Origin: Dactylosporangium siamense
Lineage (GTDB): Bacteria > Actinomycetota > Actinomycetes > Mycobacteriales > Micromonosporaceae
Direction of reading: 5' to 3'
DNA: 64,000 bases
Assembly (NCBI RefSeq): GCF_016862795.1
Contig: NZ_BONQ01000016.1
Span: 1 to 64,000, forward strand
Of this stretch, positions 1 to 7,644 are shown in pieces. A program made the translations under genes and the position numbers. Numbering within the stretch: position 1 is the first letter of the stretch; every line of letters begins with the position of its first letter. The notes under the pieces are model-generated. The model searched no databases. It saw only the letters and a list, made by a program, of their open reading frames with translations, and was not told the origin of the DNA.

Positions 1-72
1 CAGAGAATCGCGGTGGTCGACCCCGTCACGTTCTCCGAGACGGTGCGTGACCTGCTGGAGCTGGTGACGTGA
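1..72 (+). CDS. C-terminal end of an unidentified protein (partial)
   Basis: Frame 1 reads through to a TGA at 70-72 and gives the last 23 residues (QRIAVVDPVTFSETVRDLLE followed by LVT). The beginning of the gene lies outside the window. The ending, a beta-strand-like IAVVDPV followed by an amphipathic helix, would fit the last strand and helix of an alpha/beta domain such as a receiver or phosphotransferase fold, but 23 residues are too few to assign a family. GC-rich third positions support coding. The gene is followed by a long non-coding gap with hairpins. Confidence 0.55.
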   Translation, partial: QRIAVVDPVTFSETVRDLLELVT

Positions 73-278
73 CCACACCCGCGGACACTCCGGCCAGTGC
101 GACCCGTTGCCGCTTCCGGTAGGCATCCGGCCGGTGCGCTGGCCCCCGTGGTCTGGGTGCCACGAGCGGCGCGATCCATCTGTTCGGTGATCGTTGGAGG
201 TGGGCGGTTCACACGCCGACCATGGGCTCCGGGGCTGCACCACTGGTCGATCACTAATGCGGCAGCATCGGAGATCTT

Positions 279-334
279 GCGATTACCTGGTTGATGAGTG
301 ACTCCCGAGCGTCACTCATCAACCAGGTAATCGC
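279..334. repeat. Perfect 24-bp inverted repeat (TACCTGGTTGAT family)
   Basis: Arms 279-302 and 311-334 are exactly complementary around an 8-nt loop (303-310). The core TACCTGGTTGAT recurs in the hairpin at 44946-44999, where the rest of the arm differs, so the two loci share a core and architecture rather than a recent copy. There is no T-run after the stem. It could terminate the gene ending at 72 or be a dispersed REP/MITE-like element. Confidence 0.85.
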
Positions 335-548
335 CGGTTTCCCGCAGTCCGAGAAACGCGGCAAGGTCGGCGGCCTGTGGCACCACGAATCCCGGCCCAT
401 CACTCGATCACCGGAGAGATCCCCGGGCGTTGAGTACCCAGGCAAAGAGGGTGTTCTGGACAATCTTCCTGACCCCGAGAACGATTTCCAGGTCAGGTGA
501 TCCGGCGCTGCCGAGGATCCGCCTCTTCACCCGCTTGTGCCCCGCCGG

Positions 549-617
549 GAGTGGATCTTCCTAGTGATCGAAGTCGCGGACCGGCTGTCCGCGCAGCCCG
601 TGCACGACTTCGATCAC
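549..617 (+). repeat. Dispersed palindromic repeat, TGATCGAAGTCG family, copy 1
   Basis: GTGATCGAAGTCG (564-576) pairs perfectly with CGACTTCGATCAC (605-617). It is preceded by GAGTGGATCTTC (549-560). Relatives lie at 56872-56921 (palindrome only) and 57089-57149. The latter is on the opposite strand and has the same GAGTGGATCTTC flank at the same side of the palindrome. A shared flank outside the stem indicates a repeated element rather than coincidental terminators. Confidence 0.8.
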
Positions 618-909
618 GCCCGCCCGACCGCCCGCCCGATCGACGCGCAACCGCGCGGCAGGCGACGGGCGCCGACAACGGATCGTCATGCCAGCATCGG
701 AACATCGCACGGATGTTCGCCAGAAACGTGGCGGCGGATGCGGCGGCTCGTGATCCAAGGCTCCACCCGGCCGCTCGCACACCACGACAGCGGACACGAC
801 CCCGGGAATCGGTGCACCACCAACCGTTGGGGCCTTGCACAGATCGACGTCGGGTGGTCGCGGGGGGATCGTGGGGTGGGGGGTGGTGGGGTAGGAGAGA
901 CTGCGGGGT

Positions 910-1968
910 ATGAGCGACACCACTTTGCGCGTCGGGCTGGTCGGATACGGCACGGCCGGCGCGGCGTTCCACGCACCGCTGATCAGCACCACGGCCGGGC
1001 TGCGGCTGAGTGCGATCGTCACCGCCAACCCGGAGCGGCGACGGGCCGCGGCCGGGGCGTATCCGGGGGCCGCGCTGCTCGGCACGGCCGAGGAGTTGTG
1101 GGAGTCGGCGGGTGAGTTCGACGTGGTTGTCGTCGCCTCGCCGAACCGGACGCACGCGCCGCTTGCCAGGGCGGCGCTCGATGCGGGGTTGCCGGTGGTG
1201 GTGGACAAGCCGTTGACGGCGACCGCGGCCGAGGGGGCGGCGCTGGTGCGGCTGGCGGCGGAGCGGGGGTTGCTGCTCAGTGTGTACCAGAACCGGCGGT
1301 GGGACGGCGACTTCCTCACCGCGCGGCGGCTGGTGGACGAGGGCAGGCTGGGGCGGGTGCTGCGGTTCGAGTCGCGGTTCGAGCGGTGGCGGCCGGTGCC
1401 GAAGGGCGGCTGGCGGGAGAGCGACGACCCCGCCGACGTCGGTGGGCTGCTGTACGACCTCGGCAGTCACCTCGTCGACCAGGCGTTGCAGCTGCTGGGG
1501 CCGGCGACGGAGGTGTACGCGGAGGTCCACAGCCGCCGCGCCGGCATCCAGGTCGACGACGACGTGTTCGTGGCGTTGCGGCACGACGGTGACGCCCGGT
1601 CGCACCTGTGGATGAGTGCCCTCGCGGCGGCTGCGGGGCCGCGGCTGCGGGTGCTCGGTGATCGGGGGGCGTACACGAAGCACGGGATGGACGTGCAGGA
1701 GGACGCGCTGAAAGCGGGCGGGCGGCCCACCGATGAGGGCTGGGGTGAGGACGATCCGGCGCGGTACGGCGTGCTGACCGTCGACGGTGCGGAATCGGTC
1801 GTGCGGACGGAACCGGGTGCGTACCAGCGGTTCTACAGCGGGCTCGCGGCCGCGCTGCGCGACGGTGGGCCGCCGCCGGTGGACCCGGCCGGGTCGGTGG
1901 CGACCCTCGCCGTGCTGGAGGCCGCCCGGCGGTCCGCGGACGGCCGGCAGGTGGTCGCGATCGGTTGA
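910..1968 (+). CDS. Gfo/Idh/MocA family NAD(P)-dependent oxidoreductase
   Basis: 352 aa. The N-terminus has the Rossmann dinucleotide motif GLVGYGTAG (about residues 8-16), and the DKPLT segment near residue 100 corresponds to the family's EKP motif, with Asp replacing Glu. The C-terminal half matches the substrate-binding alpha/beta domain (GGWRESDDPADVGGLLYDLG). Members oxidise or reduce sugars, inositols and related polyols in the cytoplasm; the substrate cannot be read from sequence. ATG 910 is preceded by GGAGAG at a suitable distance. The gene stands alone. Its stop codon sits in the first unit of a six-copy 16-bp tandem repeat. Confidence 0.9.
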   Translation: MSDTTLRVGLVGYGTAGAAFHAPLISTTAGLRLSAIVTANPERRRAAAGAYPGAALLGTAEELWESAGEFDVVVVASPNRTHAPLARAALDAGLPVVVDKPLTATAAEGAALVRLAAERGLLLSVYQNRRWDGDFLTARRLVDEGRLGRVLRFESRFERWRPVPKGGWRESDDPADVGGLLYDLGSHLVDQALQLLGPATEVYAEVHSRRAGIQVDDDVFVALRHDGDARSHLWMSALAAAAGPRLRVLGDRGAYTKHGMDVQEDALKAGGRPTDEGWGEDDPARYGVLTVDGAESVVRTEPGAYQRFYSGLAAALRDGGPPPVDPAGSVATLAVLEAARRSADGRQVVAIG

Positions 1969-2060
1969 GCGGCGGGGAAGTTGAGCGGCGGGGAAGTTGA
2001 GCGGCGGGGAAGTTGAGCGGCCGGGAAGTTGAGCGGCCGGGAAGTTGAGCGGCGGGGGAA
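1964..2060 (+). repeat. Six-copy 16-bp tandem repeat starting at a stop codon
   Basis: Units of GTTGAGCGGCGGGGAA start at 1964, 1980, 1996, 2012, 2028 and 2044. The fourth and fifth have GGCCGG in place of GGCGGG, and the last has one extra G. The first unit contains the TGA (1966-1968) of the oxidoreductase, so the array extends that gene's 3' end and separates it from the lipoprotein gene. Confidence 0.92.
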
Positions 2061-2091
2061 CCGGAGATCGGGCGGCTGCGTCGGTACTGAC

Positions 2092-2628
2092 GTGAGAAGG
2101 CTTGTGGCCGTGCTGCTGGTGTGCGCGCTGGGCGGGTGTGCCGCTCCCGATGGGGCGGGTGCCCCGGACGGGATGGTCGGTGGGCCCGCCCCGTTGCGTG
2201 GGTTCGGGGTCGAGGTCGACGAGGCCGTGGCGCCGCGGGTGCCGCTGGTGCACGTGCGGGTCTGCGGCGGCTGGGGCTGCCACGACCAGGACGTGCCGCT
2301 GCACATCTCCGGGCCGGTGAGTGCCATGCCGTGCCCGTCCGGGACGGCGGATCCCGACATGGCGTGCGGCGTCGCGCACCTGCCGGGCCCCGGCCCCGGG
2401 TACGGGTACGCGCCGGTGCCGCAGCTCACCATGGACCCGGTCACGGTCACCGTCACGACGCCGGCCGGTGCACCCCTGGCGATCACCGCCGAGCTGCGGG
2501 TGCACCCGTCGATCGTCTGCCCCGGCGGCGCCGCGACGGCCGGCGCCACCACCTCGGCGTGCGCCGGCGGCGCACCGCAGGCGGGACTGCGCATCTCCGC
2601 CGACGGCACCGTCAGCCAGTCCCGCTGA
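2092..2628 (+). CDS. Secreted lipoprotein of unknown function
   Basis: 178 aa from GTG 2092. This start is preferred over upstream in-frame starts because it yields a clean lipoprotein signal peptide: RRLVAVLLVCALGGCAAP, with lipobox LGGC near residue 16, so the mature protein should be anchored on the outer face of the membrane. The rest is Gly/Pro/Ala-rich with several cysteines (VRVCGGWGCHDQDVPLHISG) and looks beta-rich; no family is recognised. Upstream is the 16-bp tandem array. The last codons and the stop are the first unit of a 32-bp tandem repeat that continues after the gene. Confidence 0.75.
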   Translation: MRRLVAVLLVCALGGCAAPDGAGAPDGMVGGPAPLRGFGVEVDEAVAPRVPLVHVRVCGGWGCHDQDVPLHISGPVSAMPCPSGTADPDMACGVAHLPGPGPGYGYAPVPQLTMDPVTVTVTTPAGAPLAITAELRVHPSIVCPGGAATAGATTSACAGGAPQAGLRISADGTVSQSR

Positions 2629-2751
2629 GCAGCAACGGCACCGCCAGCCAGTCCCGCTGAGCAGCAACGGCACCGTCAGCCGGTCCCGCTGAGCAGCAAC
2701 GGCACCGCCAGCCGGTCCCGCTGAGCAGCGACGGCACCGTCAGCCGGTCCG
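2602..2751 (+). repeat. 32-bp tandem repeat spanning a stop codon
   Basis: The segment CCCGCTGAGCAGCAACGGCA and its 12-bp continuation recur with exact 32-bp spacing at 2621, 2653, 2685 and 2717. The first unit contains the C-terminal codons and TGA of the lipoprotein gene; later units repeat the coding end and the stop downstream. Copies differ by only a few substitutions (CCAGT/CCGGT, GTC/GCC), so the array is young. It fills most of the space before the convergent PAP2 gene. Confidence 0.92.
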
Positions 2752-2769
2752 TGGAGACGGCCGCGTGGC

Positions 2770-3513
2770 TCACGGGACGGTGGGCGCCGGCGCGGTGACC
2801 TCGCCGCGCTGGCGTGGCACCCGGCCCGCGCCGCCCCGCGGGCCCCGGGGCACGGCCCGGTCGAGGATGCCGCGGGCCATGATGACCAGGCAGGTCGCCC
2901 CGTTGAGGAACGACGCGACGACGTCACTGGGATGGTGCATGCCGCGGTACATGCGGGTCACGGCCACCCCGATGGGCACCAGGACCAGCAGCGCCCACCA
3001 GGCGGCCCGGGTCGACGGCCGGCCGGCGGAGCGGGCCAGCAGGAGCGCCAGCCCGCCGTAGAGCGCGACCGCGGCGGAGGTGTGCCCGGACGGGAAGCTC
3101 GACGTCGGCAGCGAACCGTCCATCCGCTCCACCTCGGGCCGCTGCCGGTCGATGGCGAGGGTGGTGAACAGGAACACGACCGCCTGGGCGCTGACGGCGG
3201 CGATCAGGAACAGCGGCTCCCGCCAGCGGCGCAGGACGAGCCAGAGGACGCCCGCCGCGACCGCGGTCACCGCGATGATCGCCGGGGTACTGGCAATCGT
3301 GCTGAACACCAGCGACACGTCGTCGCGGCCGCCGGAGCGGTGCGCCGCCAGGCCCCGGTTCACGGCGTCCTCGACGGTCAGCGGCCACGCGCCCGGCAGG
3401 ACCCGCGTCACGAGCAGGCCTAGGCCGACCAGCACGCCGTACAGGACCAGGACCGGCAGGAACACCCGGACGGCGGCCTGCCGCAGGACGGTGACGAGCG
3501 TGGCGAGGCGCAT
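2770..3513 (-). CDS. PAP2 superfamily membrane phosphatase
   Basis: 247 aa integral membrane protein. The three PAP2 (acid phosphatase/vanadium haloperoxidase) signatures are present: DRQRPEVERMD (C1-like, Arg-Pro), SSFPSGHTSAAVALYGG (C2, PSGH with catalytic His) and RMYRGMHHPSDVV (C3, R...H...D). Hydrophobic helices precede and separate them. Such enzymes dephosphorylate lipid phosphates such as phosphatidate or undecaprenyl diphosphate outside the membrane. The C-terminal 30 residues are a basic, Pro/Gly-rich tail. The gene is divergent from phoD and convergent with the lipoprotein. Confidence 0.9.
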   Translation of the reverse strand: MRLATLVTVLRQAAVRVFLPVLVLYGVLVGLGLLVTRVLPGAWPLTVEDAVNRGLAAHRSGGRDDVSLVFSTIASTPAIIAVTAVAAGVLWLVLRRWREPLFLIAAVSAQAVVFLFTTLAIDRQRPEVERMDGSLPTSSFPSGHTSAAVALYGGLALLLARSAGRPSTRAAWWALLVLVPIGVAVTRMYRGMHHPSDVVASFLNGATCLVIMARGILDRAVPRGPRGGAGRVPRQRGEVTAPAPTVP

Positions 3514-3663
3514 GACGGCCGTGGTACCCGGTGCCGCCGCCCGTCATGCGCCGCCCGGGGCCGGCGGGGCGGGAACGGCCAGCTGGTGTTCGTCTCGTGT
3601 TCCCGGAGGCGACCGGTGCGGGACGCAGAGTGAGCCGACACCGGATCCACTCTGGGAGGTCCC

Positions 3664-5262
3664 ATGCTCACTCGACGTCAGGTGCTCACCGCGTCCGCGG
3701 CGACGGCGGGCGCGATCGTCCTGCCGTTCACCGCTGCCGACCCCGCCGGCGCGCACCCCGGCCACCTGCCGGACCACCCCGGCCCGTTCGCGCTCGGCGT
3801 CGCCAGCGGCGACCCGCTCCCCGACGCCGTCATCCTGTGGACGCGCCTGCTGGGGGCGGCCGGGCCGCTGCCCGCCCGGCCGGTGAGCGTCGACTGGCAG
3901 GTCGCGCTCGACGAGCGGTTCCACCGGGTGGTGCGGGCCGGGCGGACCGTGGCGGTGCCGCAGCTCGGGCACTCCGTGCACGTCGACGCCCGCGGGCTGC
4001 GGCCCGGGCACGAGTACTTCTACCGCTTCCGGGCGCTCGGCGAGTTCAGCCCCGTCGGCCGCACGAAGACCGCGCCGGCGCCGTCGGCGGACCGTGGGGC
4101 GCTGCGGTTCGGGATCGTCAACTGCCAGGACTTCCAGAACGGGTACTGGCCCGCGTACGCCGCGCTCGCCGCCGAGGACCTCGACGTGGTGCTGCACCTC
4201 GGCGACTACATCTACGAGTACGACCCGGACAGCGTGTACCCCGACCGGCGGCACACCACACCGGCCACCCCGGGCGTCGACCAGCTGCAGACGCTCGACG
4301 ACTACCGGGCCCGGCACGCGCAGTACAAGGGCGACCCGCTGCTGCAGGCCGCGCACGCCGCCTTCCCGTGGATCGTGACGTGGGACGACCACGAGACCGA
4401 GAACAACTACGCGTCCCTGACCGACGAGATCGACGACACCGGCGCGAAACTGCAGACCGCGGAACAGTTCCGGCGGCAGCGGGCGGCCGCGTACCAGGCC
4501 TACTACGAGCACATGCCGATCCGGGCCGACCTCAAGCCCGGCAGCGCCGACCTGCGGATCTTCCGCCGGTTCGACTTCGGCCGGCTGGCCCGGGTCAACG
4601 TGCTGGACACCCGGCAGTACCGCACCGACCAGCCGGGTGGCTTCCCCGGCGACTTCGGGCTGCCGCAGGCCGGCACCGCCAACACGACGGGCACGCTCAC
4701 CGGCGAGGACCAGGAACGTTGGCTGGCCCGGGGGCTGGAGCACTCGCCGGCCCGCTGGAACGTCATCGCCCAGCAGGTCATGATGAGCCGGATCAAGTTC
4801 CCGAACCCGACGGGTGGCGTGCCGCCGATCGTGGCGAACCTCGACCAGTGGGACGGCTACGCCCCGCAGCGCGACCGCCTGCTCCGGCACCTCGTCGACG
4901 CGAAGGTCGCCAACCCGGTCGTGCTCGCCGGCGACATCCACTCGACCTGGCTCAGCGAGCTCAAGCTGGACTTCGACCGCCCCGAGCAGGCGTCGGTCGC
5001 GGTCGAGCTGACCGCCACGTCGATCAGCTCGGACTTCCCGATCGCGTTCGACGGGCCGCTCAAGGCGGTCAACCCGACGTTCAACCCGCACGTGCGGTAC
5101 TTCGACGGTTCGAAGCGCGGCTACCTGCGGTGCGAGCTGACCCGGGCCGGCTGGCGCACCGACGCCCGCAGCGTCGACACGATCGCCACCCGGACCGCGC
5201 CGGTGAGCACCACCGCGTCCTACGTGATCGAGGCCGGCACCTCGGCCCTGCACCAGGCCTGA
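3664..5262 (+). CDS. phoD: PhoD-type alkaline phosphatase / phosphodiesterase
   Basis: 532 aa. The N-terminus TRRQVLTASAATAGA is a twin-arginine signal peptide, with a likely cleavage after AGA near residue 30. The mature protein starts with the PhoD N-terminal domain (FALGVASGDPLPDAVILWTR) and continues with the metal-binding phosphatase domain: NCQDF, LHLGDYIYEY, TWDDHETENN and VVLAGDIHST, where the Asp/His residues are the Fe/Ca ligands of the family. The role is release of phosphate from phosphodiesters and monoesters outside the cell. A GGGAGG ribosome binding site precedes ATG 3664. A strong hairpin terminator follows at 5277-5301. Confidence 0.93.
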   Translation: MLTRRQVLTASAATAGAIVLPFTAADPAGAHPGHLPDHPGPFALGVASGDPLPDAVILWTRLLGAAGPLPARPVSVDWQVALDERFHRVVRAGRTVAVPQLGHSVHVDARGLRPGHEYFYRFRALGEFSPVGRTKTAPAPSADRGALRFGIVNCQDFQNGYWPAYAALAAEDLDVVLHLGDYIYEYDPDSVYPDRRHTTPATPGVDQLQTLDDYRARHAQYKGDPLLQAAHAAFPWIVTWDDHETENNYASLTDEIDDTGAKLQTAEQFRRQRAAAYQAYYEHMPIRADLKPGSADLRIFRRFDFGRLARVNVLDTRQYRTDQPGGFPGDFGLPQAGTANTTGTLTGEDQERWLARGLEHSPARWNVIAQQVMMSRIKFPNPTGGVPPIVANLDQWDGYAPQRDRLLRHLVDAKVANPVVLAGDIHSTWLSELKLDFDRPEQASVAVELTATSISSDFPIAFDGPLKAVNPTFNPHVRYFDGSKRGYLRCELTRAGWRTDARSVDTIATRTAPVSTTASYVIEAGTSALHQA

Positions 5263-5276
5263 CCACCGGCACCCGA

Positions 5277-5301
5277 GGGGCGGGCCGGGCCGGCCCGCCC
5301 C
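5277..5301 (+). terminator. Hairpin terminator after phoD
   Basis: GGGGCGGGCCG (5277-5287) and CGGCCCGCCCC (5291-5301) form an 11-bp GC-only stem with a 3-nt loop, 14 bp after the phoD stop and just before the ribosome binding site of the next gene. There is no U-tract, as is usual in actinobacteria. Confidence 0.75.
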
Positions 5302-5314
5302 TGATCGGAGGATC

Positions 5315-5986
5315 GTGTACGTCGACTCGTACTGCGAACGGACCGCGCCGGGCCTGTGGAACGAGCCCGCCAACGCCGTGAGCAACCTGGCGTTCCTGGT
5401 CGCCGCCGGGCTGCTGGTGTGGCGCCTGGCCGCGACCGCCCGGTCCGGTGGCCCACGGGCGCCGGGCAGTGTCTGGCTGCTGCCGGTCCTGCTCGGTGTC
5501 GTCGGCGGGTGCAGCCTGTCGTTCCACACGTTCGCGACCACGGCGACCGCCGCGCTGGACACGCTGTCGATCCTGGCGTTCATCCTGACCGCGGTCGTCG
5601 TGCTCGTGCACTGGATGTGGCGGGTCCCCTGGCGGCGGGCGTGGGTGGCCGCCCCGGCGTACCTGGTCGCGGCGGTCGGCGTGAACGCGGCGCTGTTCGC
5701 GGCCGGTGGTGCCTTCGGCGGTTATGTGCCGGCGCTGCTGGGCCTGGCCGGCTTCGGGATCGCGATCAGGTCCACGGTGCCCGGCGCGGCGGGGGAGGGC
5801 GGGTTGCTGCTGCTGGCCGCGGCGGTCTTCGCGGCCTCGCTCACGCTGCGGACCGTCGACGGTTCCGTGTGCGGCGCTTTTCCCGTCGGTACCCACTTCC
5901 TCTGGCACTGCCTCAACGCGGTGGTGCTGTACATGGTGGGGCTCGCGGTCATCCGCCGATGGCGGGTCGCTCAGGCGGTGCCGTGA
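5315..5986 (+). CDS. Alkaline ceramidase-like integral membrane hydrolase
   Basis: 223 aa from GTG 5315 with a GGAGG ribosome binding site. The start DSYCERTAPGLWNEPANAVS followed by NLAF is the conserved N-terminal signature of the alkaline (phyto)ceramidase family (PF05875). The second signature GGCSLSFHTFATTATAALDT and the C-terminal FLWHCLN supply the Ser/His/Asp/His set expected for the zinc site. About seven hydrophobic helices are seen. The family hydrolyses amides of long-chain bases; bacterial members are mostly uncharacterised, so the substrate is unknown. The last 22 bp, including the stop, are duplicated in tandem (5970-6013). Confidence 0.8.
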   Translation: MYVDSYCERTAPGLWNEPANAVSNLAFLVAAGLLVWRLAATARSGGPRAPGSVWLLPVLLGVVGGCSLSFHTFATTATAALDTLSILAFILTAVVVLVHWMWRVPWRRAWVAAPAYLVAAVGVNAALFAAGGAFGGYVPALLGLAGFGIAIRSTVPGAAGEGGLLLLAAAVFAASLTLRTVDGSVCGAFPVGTHFLWHCLNAVVLYMVGLAVIRRWRVAQAVP

Positions 5987-6013
5987 TAGAACTCAGGCGG
6001 TGCCGTGATAGAA
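5970..6013. repeat. 22-bp perfect tandem duplication across two convergent stop codons
   Basis: The 22-bp segment 5970-5991 is repeated exactly at 5992-6013. The first copy contains the stop of the ceramidase-like gene (5984-5986); the second copy contains the minus-strand stop of the CPBP protease gene (5993-5995). Confidence 0.93.
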
Positions 6014-6625
6014 CGAGCCGCCCAGGCCGACGGTGAAGATGAGCAGCCCGTAGGCCGCGTGCTCGAGCGAGACCACGAACAGTGACCGGGTCCGCTGATA
6101 CCGGCGGGCGAACAGCCAGCCGCCGGCGAGGGTCAGCGCGACCGCGAGGACGTTGCCGAAGATGACGTGCGCGAACCCGAAAGCCGCCGCGCCGGCGAGC
6201 GCGGCCGAGCGCGGGCCGGGGAACAGCGGCGCGTAGCGGTGCAGCAGGAACGCGCGGAACAGCAGCTCCTGGGGGTACACCGACAGCAGCGGATAGAACA
6301 CGACGATGGCCGCCCACAGCAGGGGACGCTCGCGCGGGAGCTCGAACAGCCGGTCCGGCGCGAGCCACGCGACGAGACCGGTCATCGCGACGGCGGTGCC
6401 GCACCAGAGGGCCAGCGCGGGCCGCCACGCGTCGCGCAGCGCCTCGGGCCGCCACAGGTCCCGCCGGTCGAGGCCGCCCTGGCGGCGCAGGTACAGGGCC
6501 GCGGCGACGGCGAGGACCACCAGCACGGGGATCGGGCCGCCCGGCGGGTCGGCGAGGGCGTAGCCGGCGACGAGGACATAGAACAGCAGGAAGTGCTCGG
6601 CGGCGAGCCGGAGCCGGCCCGTCAT
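5993..6625 (-). CDS. CPBP family intramembrane metalloprotease
   Basis: 210 aa, ATG at 6625. Three motifs of the CPBP/Abi (Rce1-like) family are present in order: YPQELLFRAFLLHRY (motif 1, normally EExxxR; here QE...R), FGFAHVIFGN (motif 2, His) and VSLEHAAYG (motif 3, His). Around six to seven hydrophobic helices surround them. These proteases cleave substrates within the membrane, but bacterial substrates are largely unknown. The start overlaps the stop of the thioesterase gene by 4 bp (ATGA), implying translational coupling. Gln in place of the first Glu of motif 1 leaves activity slightly uncertain. Confidence 0.85.
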   Translation of the reverse strand: MTGRLRLAAEHFLLFYVLVAGYALADPPGGPIPVLVVLAVAAALYLRRQGGLDRRDLWRPEALRDAWRPALALWCGTAVAMTGLVAWLAPDRLFELPRERPLLWAAIVVFYPLLSVYPQELLFRAFLLHRYAPLFPGPRSAALAGAAAFGFAHVIFGNVLAVALTLAGGWLFARRYQRTRSLFVVSLEHAAYGLLIFTVGLGGSFYHGTA

Positions 6626-7083
6626 CCGGCCGACCGGCGGACGCTCCAGTCGAACCCGCCCTGGCACACCACGGCGCCGGTGTCGTCGACGACGTCCGTC
6701 GCGGTGGTGACGCGGGCGCGGGTCGACACGCCGATGAACACCTCGGCGAGGGCCTCGCGGGCCTCGGGGTCCAGCCGGCAGGTGGCGACCAGGCGGCCGC
6801 GGGCCGGCGCCAGGAACCGCAGCGTCGCCGCCGCGCCGAGGGGCACGACCCCGTGGAACGCGCTGTCGGTCGGAGCGGCGGAGATGATCGCGGCGAGCCC
6901 GGCCGCGTCGACGAGCGCGATGAGGCCGCCGGCGTGCAGCGAGCCGATCACGTTGGCGAGGGCGGGCGGCGCGGTCACCGCCACCACGCCCACGCCGTTG
7001 ACGGCGCTGATGACCTCGAGTCCCACGGTGCGGTGCGCCGGGATCGGGTCCATCAGCGACCGGGCCAACGCGGTGGCGTCCAT
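6622..7083 (-). CDS. Hot-dog-fold thioesterase, PaaI/DUF4442-like
   Basis: 153 aa. The segment NVIGSLHAGGLIALVDAAGL carries the HAGG...D arrangement of PaaI-type acyl-CoA thioesterases, followed by the beta-sheet segment ATLRFLAPARGRLVATCRL and FIGVSTRARVTTATDVVDDT. It probably hydrolyses a CoA or acyl-carrier thioester in the cytoplasm. A CACAGT hexamer lies 7 nt before the ATG, so the message may be leaderless. It is the first gene of a two-gene unit with the CPBP protease. Confidence 0.8.
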   Translation of the reverse strand: MDATALARSLMDPIPAHRTVGLEVISAVNGVGVVAVTAPPALANVIGSLHAGGLIALVDAAGLAAIISAAPTDSAFHGVVPLGAAATLRFLAPARGRLVATCRLDPEAREALAEVFIGVSTRARVTTATDVVDDTGAVVCQGGFDWSVRRSAG

Positions 7084-7140
7084 CTTGCCGACTGTGCGCC
7101 GCCGAGGTGGCCGCCGGGTGTGTGGTCGCTGACCGTGGGG

Positions 7141-7644
7141 TCAGCAGGAGGTGTCGCGCCGGAAGCCGAAGAACCAGATCGTCGCCTCCACGCTCTGCGG
7201 TGGCGCGCCCGGCCGCAGTCGGAAGGCGATGGTCCGGTCTTCGACGGCACGGGTACCGCACAGCACCTCACCGGCACCGGCGAGGGTCCAGCCGTTCGTG
7301 GTGAGCAGCTCCTCGTATCGGGCGCGCACAGCGACCGGGGCGGCGCCCGGGGTGAGCGCCCGCACGACGGTGACCGACGCGGGGGACTCCTCGCCGGGGT
7401 CGCAGGGGTTGGCCCGGCGCTGGGCGGTGACCTCGGTGCCGGGCACGTCGGCGGTCAGCACCGGGTCGGCGGCCATCCGGTCGAGCAGCGCCGCCGACGC
7501 TGTCCTGCAGTCGACGCGCACCCCGTCGCCGACGAACGTGTCCAACGCGACGACGGCGGTGACGGCGCAGCCGGCGACCAGCACGACGAAGGCGGCGACG
7601 GCCACGCCGACCGCGGCGGCGCTGCGGCGGCGCCGCGTGGTCAC
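7141..7644 (-). CDS. Small membrane-anchored exported protein, unknown
   Basis: 167 aa from GTG 7644. A basic start TTRRRRSAAAVGVAVAAF is followed by a hydrophobic helix through VVLVAGCAVTAVVALD. It is either a single-pass anchor or a lipoprotein with lipobox VAGC. The extracytoplasmic part has five further cysteines, including VRVDCRT and NPCDPGEES, and ends GFRRDTSC. No family recognised. The GTG start overlaps the stop of the DUF4232 lipoprotein gene (GTGA), so both are made together and probably act at the envelope. Confidence 0.7.
   Translation of the reverse strand: MTTRRRRSAAAVGVAVAAFVVLVAGCAVTAVVALDTFVGDGVRVDCRTASAALLDRMAADPVLTADVPGTEVTAQRRANPCDPGEESPASVTVVRALTPGAAPVAVRARYEELLTTNGWTLAGAGEVLCGTRAVEDRTIAFRLRPGAPPQSVEATIWFFGFRRDTSC

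Larger units (their letters stand above)
73..909. other. Long intergenic region with two palindromic elements
   Basis: About 840 bp without a convincing gene. Open frames exist on both strands, but none has a ribosome binding site, a recognisable product or the third-position GC pattern of the neighbours. The region holds a perfect 24-bp-stem hairpin at 279-334 and a 13-bp-stem palindrome at 564-617, each belonging to a family repeated elsewhere in the window. Its low-complexity end (polypurine G-rich, 863-905) runs into the ribosome binding site of the oxidoreductase gene. Confidence 0.6.

Noticed and set aside
493-2673. Long minus-strand open frame (726 codons) opposite the oxidoreductase and lipoprotein genes
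   Set aside because: It is a by-product of GC-rich codon bias on the other strand: composition is Arg/Pro/Gly-rich, and there is no motif or ribosome binding site. Plus-strand genes have clear families or signal peptides.
2602-2751. Possible CRISPR array (regular 32-bp periodicity)
   Set aside because: Units are contiguous with no unique spacers, and there are no cas genes; it is a simple tandem duplication including a stop codon.
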